DNA of 5,820 nt from Chloroflexota bacterium (lineage in GTDB: Bacteria; Chloroflexota; Limnocylindria; QHBO01): positions 1 to 5,820 of the forward strand of contig JAHFBB010000070.1 in the NCBI GenBank assembly GCA_023250255.1. Reading direction: 5' to 3'. Below the pieces are notes generated by a model that saw only the letters and a list, made by a program, of their open reading frames with translations, did not search any database and was not told where the DNA came from. The first letter of the stretch is position 1, and every line of letters begins with the position of its first letter. Shown one piece after another: positions 1 to 4,985 of the stretch. Made by a program: the position numbers and the translations under genes.

Positions 1-1017
1 TTCGCCAAGGGCTACGAGGATCTTCCCGGCTGGGGCTGGTACGAGCGCGACGCGAATCCGCGCGGCTCTCTCCTGCCCCAGCAGATCACCGAATTCACCA
101 ACGCCGGACTGATGGTCGGACTGGCATCGGTCAACCTGTCCGACAGACCGATGGAAGCCTTCAACGGCTTCTGGGGTGCCTGCTCGACCTACGGATCGTT
201 CTCGTATCTCAAGTACGGGCCTATGCGTCTGTTCTCCCAGCTGGCGCAGGACTGCCAGTTGCGGGTTGGCAAGGTGCTGTGGATCGCCGGCCACTCCGGC
301 CCCGAGACGGCCGAGGATTCGCGGACCCACTTCGGGATCTACGAGACCGGCGTCACCCAATTGTTCCCTGAAGGGCACGTCATTGATCTCCATCCGTGGG
401 AATACAACGAGGTCCCGGTGGTCCTGGCGGCCGCGCTGGCGACCGATGTGCCGATCGTGGCTCTCCATCTGACCCGACCCGCGGTTGACATTCCCGACCG
501 GGCTGCGCTCGGGATGGATTCGCACCTGGCCGCCGCGCGCGGGGCGTACCTCATCCGCAATGCGCAGCCGGGCTCACCGTCGGGCGGAACGGTGTACGTC
601 CAGGGGACGATGACCACCGCCAACGTGGTGAAGGTCCTGCCCGAGCTCGACGCCCGCGGGATCAACGTTCGGATCGTGGCGTGCATCAGTCCCCAACTGT
701 TCGCCCGCCAGGATGCGGCGTACCGCGACCGAATCTGCTCACCGTCCGACAAGCTCGATGCCATGGCCGTCACCAACCGGGCGTTCCGCCTGATGCGCAC
801 CTGGGTCGAGGGCCCGCTGGCCCGGGAGTATTCGCTGGCCAGCGACTGGGATGACCGATGGCGAACCGGTGGCACCGTCGAGGAGGTCATTGACGAGGCG
901 CATCTCGGCCCCGGTCACATCGTGGCCGCCATCGAGCGCTATGTCGCCGACCGCGAGGAACGCCATCGACGGCTCCGGGACCTGGTTGCTGCCCTCGACG
1001 GCGAGCCGGCGGTGTGA
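1..1017 (+). CDS. tkt: Transketolase, C-terminal part (5' end outside window)
   Basis: Transketolase moves two-carbon ketol units between sugar phosphates in the cytoplasmic pentose phosphate pathway, using thiamine diphosphate. The reading frame is open from base 1, so the 338 residues seen are the pyrimidine-binding and C-terminal domains; the N-terminal cofactor domain lies upstream. Aligned by eye with yeast transketolase, E31 (in ITEFTNAG) takes the place of the cofactor-activating glutamate. H98, D106 and H110 (in GHSGPETAEDSRTH) match His469, Asp477 and His481 with identical spacing, and R159 (in LTRP) matches Arg528, a phosphate ligand. The catalytic set therefore looks intact, although the flanking motifs are divergent: TEF replaces REH and EDSRTH replaces EDGPTH. 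The stop shares one base with the ATG of the next gene. A specialised ketolase of the same superfamily cannot be excluded without the N-terminal half. Confidence 0.85.
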   Translation, partial: FAKGYEDLPGWGWYERDANPRGSLLPQQITEFTNAGLMVGLASVNLSDRPMEAFNGFWGACSTYGSFSYLKYGPMRLFSQLAQDCQLRVGKVLWIAGHSGPETAEDSRTHFGIYETGVTQLFPEGHVIDLHPWEYNEVPVVLAAALATDVPIVALHLTRPAVDIPDRAALGMDSHLAAARGAYLIRNAQPGSPSGGTVYVQGTMTTANVVKVLPELDARGINVRIVACISPQLFARQDAAYRDRICSPSDKLDAMAVTNRAFRLMRTWVEGPLAREYSLASDWDDRWRTGGTVEEVIDEAHLGPGHIVAAIERYVADREERHRRLRDLVAALDGEPAV

Positions 1018-1217
1018 TGGAGCCCCATCCTTACCAGCACAAGCGTCCACGCCGTCCCCTCAATCTGGCCCGTCGGACGAAGCCGCCACCCGATCGGGTG
1101 CGGCCTCCGAATCTCACGCCCCTGTTGGTGGTCGGAGCGGCGCTCGGCGCGATCATGGCCGTGCTGGCCGCGCCGTATGTGATCGGCTACCTCATCCAGG
1201 TCGTCAGCGGCGGCTGA
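1017..1217 (+). CDS. Small single-span membrane protein of unknown function
   Basis: This 66-residue protein is not a family I recognise. Residues 1-32 are strongly basic and proline-rich, with many Arg and Lys. Residues about 34-62 form one hydrophobic helix (TPLLVVGAALGAIMAVLAAP and onward), followed by a short polar tail ending in SGG. The positive N-terminus predicts that it stays inside the cell with the C-terminus outside. There is no cleavage site or lipobox. The ATG at 1017 overlaps the transketolase TGA by one base (TGATG), which favours translation by ribosomes finishing the upstream gene; a GTG immediately before it at 1014 is an alternative start adding one residue. No clear Shine-Dalgarno sequence precedes either. 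The tight coupling suggests co-transcription with transketolase but gives no function. Confidence 0.65.
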   Translation: MEPHPYQHKRPRRPLNLARRTKPPPDRVRPPNLTPLLVVGAALGAIMAVLAAPYVIGYLIQVVSGG

Positions 1218-1222
1218 CGACC
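1199..1222. terminator. Perfect hairpin between convergent genes, probable shared terminator
   Basis: The left arm ggtcgtcagc (1199-1208) and right arm gctgacgacc (1213-1222) are exact reverse complements around a 4-base loop, ggcg. The right arm contains the stop codon of the small membrane protein gene, and the convergent GAF gene ends 5 bases further on at 1227. On the plus strand the stem is followed by atatt rather than a long T-run, so it is a weak canonical intrinsic terminator. Position and symmetry would let it serve transcripts from both sides. Confidence 0.6.
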
Positions 1223-1226
1223 ATAT

Positions 1227-1721
1227 TCAGTCGCGTGGGCGGAGGGGAGCCAGCAGTGCAGCGACTTCCTCGAGGAACCGGGCATCGGTCTGGTCATAGG
1301 CCGCCGGGTCGCTGCCGTCGATATCAATCTCGCCAACGACCCGACCCTCGGCAAAGATGGGCACCACGATCTCGGAGCGCGTCGAGGTGAAGCACGCGAG
1401 GTAGCGCGGATCCGCGTTGACGTCCTCGACGATCTCGGTCTGACCCGACGTCGCCGCCGCGCCGCAGATGCCGACCCCCAGCGAAATTCGGGTGTGCTCG
1501 GTAGGTTCGTCTCCGCGCCACGAGCCGAGGACGAGTTCCTCGGCCGCGTCGTCCACCCAGTACAAACCCACCCAGTCGTAGGACGGAAATCGGTCATGAA
1601 GAACGTCGACGGCACGCTGGAGGGCATCGGACTGGTCGGTGCCGGCGGCTACCGCGTCACGAACGAGGTTCAGTGCGTCGAGGTGCTGAGCGGGCGCGTC
1701 CTCCGCGACCGGGTGACTCAT
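1227..1721 (-). CDS. GAF-domain protein, free methionine-R-sulfoxide reductase type
   Basis: The 164-residue protein is a single GAF domain matching the length and layout of fRMsr (E. coli YebR/MsrC), which reduces free methionine-R-sulfoxide in the cytoplasm. Recalled E. coli positions map well by eye: W50 and Y54 to Trp62 and Tyr66, C86 to Cys94, C110 to Cys118 (the catalytic cysteine), E117 to Glu125, and D133 and D135 to Asp141 and Asp143. The spacing C86-x23-C110 is the family spacing. The position of the resolving Cys84 is H76 (in EHTRISLG), so one redox cysteine is missing. The start at 1721 was chosen because its ATG overlaps the TGA of the upstream hxlR-type gene (ATGA); the longer open frame upstream would run through that gene. 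No Shine-Dalgarno is visible, consistent with coupling. It may be a true reductase using another resolving thiol, or a ligand-binding GAF sensor. Confidence 0.8.
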   Translation of the reverse strand: MSHPVAEDAPAQHLDALNLVRDAVAAGTDQSDALQRAVDVLHDRFPSYDWVGLYWVDDAAEELVLGSWRGDEPTEHTRISLGVGICGAAATSGQTEIVEDVNADPRYLACFTSTRSEIVVPIFAEGRVVGEIDIDGSDPAAYDQTDARFLEEVAALLAPLRPRD

Positions 1722-2080
1722 GCCGAGCGGGAAGCCCAGCGGACGGCCCAGCGGTCGATCCCCACCAGGGCACGATGGAGTTCGGCTCCCTTCTCGGTGA
1801 GCGAGTATTCGACCCACGGCGGGACGCTCGAAACGCACTTGCGCGCGATCAGGCCCTCGTCCTCGAGCAGCTTCAGGCGTGCGCTCAGGGTGGCGGAATT
1901 CGCTCCGCCCAGGGTGTCCTGGAGTTCACAGAACCGATGGGTCCGCTCCCCGAGGGCGCGGACGATGCGCATGACCCATTTCTGGCCAAGGACGGTCAGG
2001 GCGGCGGTTGCCGCAACCTCCGCATCGTTCGTGCGGCTTCGGCGCAGCGGACGCGAGCTGGTCAGAGGGACCGATTCCAT
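1718..2080 (-). CDS. HxlR-family winged-helix transcriptional regulator
   Basis: This 120-residue protein has the compact HxlR (MarR-like) fold. Residues 29-45 (TVLGQKWVMRIVRALGE) match the family's G-x-W-x-x-x-I/L-x-x-L opening, 49-58 (RFCELQDTLG) match the RF-x-E-L segment, 61-78 (NSATLSARLKLLEDEGLI) form the recognition helix, and 87-98 (PPWVEYSLTEKG) form the wing with the hallmark P-x-VEY-x-LT-x-x-G. These proteins act as dimeric DNA-binding repressors or activators, often sensing electrophiles or oxidants through cysteine. Here the cysteines are C51, beside the RF-x-E-L helix, and C82, just before the wing; there is no N-terminal cysteine like that of YodB or HypR. The ATG at 2080 is the only reasonable start, because no ATG or GTG lies in frame in the 40 bases upstream. 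It is the first gene of a two-gene unit with the GAF protein and may regulate its own promoter. Confidence 0.88.
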   Translation of the reverse strand: MESVPLTSSRPLRRSRTNDAEVAATAALTVLGQKWVMRIVRALGERTHRFCELQDTLGGANSATLSARLKLLEDEGLIARKCVSSVPPWVEYSLTEKGAELHRALVGIDRWAVRWASRSA

Positions 2081-2089
2081 GAGGGCGGC

Positions 2090-2118
2090 ACGGTAGCACC
2101 GCCCCCATGGAGGGTCAA
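2090..2118 (-). promoter_or_regulatory. Sigma-70-type promoter for the hxlR-type gene, probably leaderless
   Basis: Read on the minus strand, TTGACC (2118-2113) is a 5/6 match to the -35 box and is followed by exactly 17 bases and TACCGT (2095-2090), which keeps the key T, A and final T of the -10 box. Only 9 bases separate the -10 box from the ATG at 2080, so transcription should start at or within a few bases of the start codon. No Shine-Dalgarno sequence lies in those 9 bases (gccgccctc), which agrees with a leaderless mRNA. Confidence 0.6.
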
Positions 2119-2137
2119 CGAACCTCGTGCGCGGCGG

Positions 2138-2560
2138 CTATTCGACCGTGATCGTGAGGCTCATCGAACTGTGGATCTTGCAGGTCACGTGATAGGTACC
2201 GGCCTCGAGAACCACCTGGTCCGAGGTCTGGCCCGAGGCGAGCGAGAAATCGAAGCGCGCGTCGGCGGCAGCGGTTCCCTCTTCGCCCTCGGTGGCGGTA
2301 TGGCCATGGCCGTCGTCATTGCGGAAGACGATGACCGTGCCGGCCGGCAGCGTCAGGTCGTCGCCGAACGAGTTGCCACTGATCACGATGGTTGTTGCGT
2401 CGGCGTTGGTGCTGGCGGCAGCGCTCTCGGCGACGCTCTCGCCTGCGCTCGGTTCGGGGCTGGTGGTGGACGCGGGGCTGCAGGCGGCAAGGGCGGCAGT
2501 CAGCGCAATAGCCAGCGCCCCGACGGCAAGGGGGCTCCGGAAGGCGGATGGGAGGTGCAT
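2138..2560 (-). CDS. Cupredoxin lipoprotein (amicyanin/plastocyanin-like)
   Basis: This 140-residue exported blue-copper protein is probably a one-electron carrier outside the membrane. Residues 1-26 are a lipoprotein signal peptide (basic R8, hydrophobic core, lipobox LAAC) with lipidated C27. Residues 28-55 are a flexible linker rich in Ser, Ala, Glu and Pro, and 56-140 are a cupredoxin beta-sandwich. The likely type-1 copper ligands are H87 (in GHGHTAT; H85 is an alternative), C127, H130 and M133 (CKIHSSM). The C-x2-H-x2-M loop is the short amicyanin type, not the longer plastocyanin loop. The ATG at 2560 is chosen because it begins the signal peptide and has AGGAG 10 bases upstream; the open frame extends further but overlaps ccmA. 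It is divergent from the ccm operon, suggesting a link to respiratory electron transfer. A copper-storage or copper-delivery role is also possible. Confidence 0.88.
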   Translation of the reverse strand: MHLPSAFRSPLAVGALAIALTAALAACSPASTTSPEPSAGESVAESAAASTNADATTIVISGNSFGDDLTLPAGTVIVFRNDDGHGHTATEGEEGTAAADARFDFSLASGQTSDQVVLEAGTYHVTCKIHSSMSLTITVE

Positions 2561-2666
2561 GAGAAGAGGTCTCCTGATACGAACGCCGACCTGCGGCGCG
2601 TGTTTGACGCATTGTGGGCCACACTCCACACTGCTGCCACTACCCGCCCGATGCGCCCCATGAGGC
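2561..2666. promoter_or_regulatory. Divergent control region between cupredoxin gene and ccm operon
   Basis: These 106 bases should hold promoters in both directions. On the plus strand TTGACG (2604-2609) is a good -35 box, but the best hexamer 17 bases later (cacact, 2627-2632) is a poor -10 box. On the minus strand gtggca, an 18-base spacer and cacaat match consensus 4/6 each. Within the same stretch lies a palindrome TGTGG-G-CCACA (2613-2623) whose right arm starts a tandem repeat, ccacact ccacact (2619-2632), which could bind a regulator. All of these are weak individually; position is the main support. Confidence 0.35.
2571..2575 (-). promoter_or_regulatory. Ribosome binding site of the cupredoxin gene
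   Basis: AGGAG on the minus strand lies 10 bases before the ATG at 2560. It is one of few clear Shine-Dalgarno sites in the window and fixes the start codon at the head of the signal peptide rather than at an upstream ATG inside the divergent ccmA. Confidence 0.65.
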
Positions 2667-3437
2667 ATGCCGCAGACCACGATTTTCGTCCGTCCGCCGG
2701 GCGTTCCCGAGTCCGCCCCGGCCGCCGTTGAGACACGCGAACTGAGCCGTCTCTTCGGGGGGGGCGTTGCCCTAGGCGGGCTGTCGATTCGCATCGAGCC
2801 GGGCGCTGCGGTCATGGTCGAAGGCAGCAACGGCGCCGGCAAGACGACCCTCCTTCGCATCCTGGCCACGGCCTTGCGACCCTCGTTCGGGACGGTTCTG
2901 CTCGACGGGATCGACGCGGTCGCGACGCCCGAGCGGGTGCGGCCCAGGATCGGTCTGCTGGGTCACGCGACCGCCCTCTATGACGACCTGACCGCCTCGG
3001 AAAACCTGCGCTTCGCAGCCACGATGTCCGGCATCCCGTCGCCCGACGTTGAGCCGCGGATTGGAACGGCGCTGGCGCGGGTGGAGATGGCATCAACCGC
3101 CAACCACCGGGTCGGCGGTTTTTCTGCCGGCATGCGGCGCCGGGTTGCGCTGGCCCGGCTCCTGCTCGGGCATCCGCGTCTCGTCCTCCTCGACGAGCCC
3201 CTGACCGCACTGGATGCGTCCGCGGTCGACCTGCTGGACGGCCTGCTTGCCGAGTGGGCAGGACAGGGCACGACGGTCGTCATTGCCTCGCACCTGGCTG
3301 ACCGGCTTGGGGCGCCGATCCACGGCTGCCTGCAACTCGAGAATGGTCGCCTGGCCCGGGTCTCGGGGCCGGGCATTGCCGAGGTCGTCCCCGGCCGGGA
3401 ACAGCTCGCTGCAGCGCTTCCCAGCGCCAGCTGGTGA
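2667..3437 (+). CDS. ccmA: Cytochrome c biogenesis ABC transporter ATP-binding protein CcmA
   Basis: CcmA is the cytoplasmic ATPase of the CcmABCD complex, whose ATP hydrolysis releases haem-loaded CcmE from CcmC. The 256-residue protein has all the main ABC elements: Walker A GSNGAGKTT at 53-61 (K59), signature FSAGM at 152-156, Walker B RLVLLDE at 171-177 and H-loop H209. The Q-loop region reads GHATALYDDLTASENL (99-114), with A101 where CcmA proteins such as E. coli's have Gln (GHQPGI). A run of eight G (2757-2764) encodes G31-G33. The ATG at 2667 is the only ATG before the conserved domain, and an in-frame stop lies 6 bases upstream; GAGG is present but only one base from the ATG, too close for a normal ribosome site. 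The 20-residue N-terminal extension has no obvious feature. The stop overlaps the ccmB start by GTGA. Identity rests on the following CcmB, CcmC and CcmE. Confidence 0.92.
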   Translation: MPQTTIFVRPPGVPESAPAAVETRELSRLFGGGVALGGLSIRIEPGAAVMVEGSNGAGKTTLLRILATALRPSFGTVLLDGIDAVATPERVRPRIGLLGHATALYDDLTASENLRFAATMSGIPSPDVEPRIGTALARVEMASTANHRVGGFSAGMRRRVALARLLLGHPRLVLLDEPLTALDASAVDLLDGLLAEWAGQGTTVVIASHLADRLGAPIHGCLQLENGRLARVSGPGIAEVVPGREQLAAALPSASW

Positions 3438-4123
3438 CGGAGGTGACGAGCGACGTTCGGGTGATCATTGCCGTGGCCGGCAAGGACTGGCGGGGGGAGC
3501 TCCGCTCGCGCCAGCTGCCGATCGGTGCCGCGTTCTTCGGAGCCGTGACGCTGTTCGTCTTCGGCTTTGCCCTGGGGCCCGACCGGGCTGCCCTGGCGCA
3601 GGCCGCACCGGGCCTGTTGTGGCTGGCCCTCATCCTCGCGGGCATGCTGGTGGTCAGCCGACTCCAGCAGCTCGAGACCGATGATGGCGCCGGCGAACAA
3701 CTCGCGCTGTATCCGGCGAGTCGCGGAGCCATCTACCTGGGCAAGGTCACCGCAGCCCTGCCGTTTCTGCTGCTGCTGGGTGCCGTGCTCCTGCCGGCCA
3801 CCGCGGTCCTGTACTCGGTGGTCATCGGTCCGGCGTTGCCGGCTCTGGTGGCAACCATCGTGCTGGGGTCGTTCGGATTCGCCGCAGTCGGAACGTTCTA
3901 CGCCGGATTGACCGCGCGGATGCGAGCGCGCGAGATCCTTCTTCCGCTGCTGCTCCTGCCGGTCATTGCGCCCCTGCTGCTGGCGGCGGTGCGGGCCACC
4001 GTCGCCGCTTTGGCGGGTGACCCGTTCAGCGAGGTCGCCTCGTGGCTCGGGCTGCTGGCCGCTTTTGACCTGGTGATGGTCGCGGTGGGCGCGGCAACGT
4101 ATGGGACGGTCCTCGAGGAATGA
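3434..4123 (+). CDS. ccmB: Haem exporter / cytochrome c maturation membrane protein CcmB
   Basis: CcmB is the six-helix membrane partner of CcmA in the CcmABCD complex. At 229 residues it is close to the usual 220. The conserved N-terminal KDWRGELRSRQ (17-27) is followed by hydrophobic segments at about 28-47, 58-75, 104-129, 133-157, 168-192 and 203-225. The loop ARMRAREILLPLLLLPVIAP, which links TM4 to TM5, is characteristic of the family. The GTG at 3434 overlaps the ccmA TGA (GTGA) and gives the full cytoplasmic N-terminus; a second in-frame GTG at 3443 would remove only three residues. Neither has a well-spaced Shine-Dalgarno, so translation is probably coupled to ccmA. The name haem exporter is historical: current models place CcmAB in release of holo-CcmE rather than haem export. 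Confidence 0.93.
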   Translation: MTEVTSDVRVIIAVAGKDWRGELRSRQLPIGAAFFGAVTLFVFGFALGPDRAALAQAAPGLLWLALILAGMLVVSRLQQLETDDGAGEQLALYPASRGAIYLGKVTAALPFLLLLGAVLLPATAVLYSVVIGPALPALVATIVLGSFGFAAVGTFYAGLTARMRAREILLPLLLLPVIAPLLLAAVRATVAALAGDPFSEVASWLGLLAAFDLVMVAVGAATYGTVLEE

Positions 4124-4830
4124 ATCGAGCAGCGCTGCCGGTGAGACTCCTGGGGATTGCTGCCGTCCTGACCATCGGCGCCGCCACCTGGTACGGGCTG
4201 TTCGTTGTTCCGCCCGACCTCAACCAGGGCGACGCGCAACGGATCCTGTACATCCACGTGGCATCTGCCTGGCACGCATTCTTCTCGTTCGGCCTGGCCG
4301 CGGCGGCGTCGGTCGGCTGGCTCATCTGGCGCAACCCACGCTTTGACGCCGCTGCACTGGCCTTCGCGGAGGTTGGCGTCCTGTTCACAGTCAGCACGAT
4401 CTGGGCGGGCATGATGTGGGGCAAGCCGGTCTGGGGAACCTACTGGCAGTGGGAGGACCCACGGCTGGTGACTACCGCCCTGCTGCTGGCCCTGTACCTG
4501 GGCTACCTGCTCGTCCGCCGCCTGACCGATGACCCGGTCCGGCGCGCCACCCGTGCCGCCGCGGTGGCAATCATTGCCGCGGTGGACATCCCCATCGTCC
4601 ACTTCAGCGTGACCTGGTGGCGCGGCCTGCACCAGGGCCCGACCTTCGGCAACCCCGAGACGATTCTCAACCCCCCGGCGCCCGGAGCGTTCGTGACCGC
4701 GTTGCTGTTCATGCTGTTCGGTGTGATCCTGCTGTGGGCCTGGCTGATCATTCGGCGCTACCAACTCGCTCGCCTCGAATGGATCGCCGAGGAGGCTGCC
4801 CAGCGGGCCGCCGTGGGAGTGCCCGCGTGA
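4120..4830 (+). CDS. ccmC: Cytochrome c maturation haem-handling protein CcmC
   Basis: CcmC presents haem to CcmE on the outer face of the membrane. The 236-residue protein has six hydrophobic segments and the tryptophan-rich WWD motif, WGTYWQWEDPRLVT (105-118). Two haem-ligand histidines are expected; by offset from E. coli His60 and His184 the counterparts are H46 (in RILYIHV) and most likely H171 (in WWRGLHQG), with H161 (PIVHFSV) a nearby alternative. The motif has E112 between W111 and D113, where the recalled consensus WGTWWVWDARLT has none. The ATG at 4120 overlaps the ccmB TGA (ATGA). GAGGA lies directly against the ATG, too near to act as a standard ribosome site, so coupled re-initiation is likely. 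The following ccmD and ccmE complete the haem-delivery module. Confidence 0.95.
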   Translation: MNRAALPVRLLGIAAVLTIGAATWYGLFVVPPDLNQGDAQRILYIHVASAWHAFFSFGLAAAASVGWLIWRNPRFDAAALAFAEVGVLFTVSTIWAGMMWGKPVWGTYWQWEDPRLVTTALLLALYLGYLLVRRLTDDPVRRATRAAAVAIIAAVDIPIVHFSVTWWRGLHQGPTFGNPETILNPPAPGAFVTALLFMLFGVILLWAWLIIRRYQLARLEWIAEEAAQRAAVGVPA

Positions 4831-4985
4831 CCGACGCCGGATTCGTCATTGCCGCCTACGTCGGCATTCTCGGGTCGTGGGTGGCCTATGCCCTCTGGCT
4901 GTCGCGCCGGCTGGCAGCGCGCCACGCGCCACCGCCACCGACCGGGGCGCCACGGCCCGACAACACCTCTGCCGCCGAGGAATGA
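4827..4985 (+). CDS. ccmD: Cytochrome c maturation small membrane protein CcmD
   Basis: CcmD is a small, poorly conserved membrane peptide that joins CcmABC and is needed to release haem-loaded CcmE. This 52-residue product begins at GTG 4827, overlapping the ccmC stop (GTGA), and ends in an ATGA overlap with ccmE. It has one hydrophobic helix at 5-26 (aromatic and small residues, with YVGILGSWVAYALWLSRRLA at its core), a basic RR at 27-28 on the cytoplasmic side, and a proline-rich tail PPPPTGAPRP. Length, single span, basic exit and exact location between ccmC and ccmE are all typical. Identification relies on context more than on sequence, since the family has few fixed residues. Confidence 0.85.
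   Translation: MTDAGFVIAAYVGILGSWVAYALWLSRRLAARHAPPPPTGAPRPDNTSAAEE

Noticed and set aside
851..1390. 179-codon plus-strand frame across the transketolase end
   Set aside because: It overlaps the transketolase, the small membrane protein and the convergent GAF gene, and is Arg/Ser/Pro-rich without motifs.
1722..1838. 39-residue N-terminal extension of the GAF frame
   Set aside because: It lies inside the HxlR gene in another frame, and the ATGA overlap at 1718-1721 gives a start that fits the usual family length.
2081..2137. Terminator after the cupredoxin gene
   Set aside because: I looked for a stable inverted repeat between its stop and the next gene and saw only short, imperfect pairings, so read-through into the hxlR-type gene remains possible.
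1673..2731. 352-codon plus-strand open frame
   Set aside because: It runs antisense to the HxlR gene and the cupredoxin gene, both recognised by family motifs, and its product is Arg/Gly-rich low-complexity sequence typical of shadow frames in GC-rich DNA.
2561..2869. 103-residue N-terminal extension of the cupredoxin frame
   Set aside because: The extension would overlap ccmA, would bury the lipoprotein signal peptide inside the protein, and ignores the AGGAG-led ATG at 2560.
2978..3700. 240-codon minus-strand open frame opposite ccmA and ccmB
   Set aside because: No family motif is present, composition is that of a reverse-strand shadow, and the plus-strand genes explain the region.
3898..4764. 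288-codon minus-strand open frame opposite ccmB and ccmC
   Set aside because: The product is rich in Arg, Gln, Gly and Pro with no recognisable domain, and it lies wholly opposite strongly conserved ccm genes.
4877..4981. Upstream extension of the ccmE frame
   Set aside because: It covers most of ccmD in another frame and would place extra sequence before the CcmE membrane anchor; the ATG at 4982 with the ATGA overlap fits the family.
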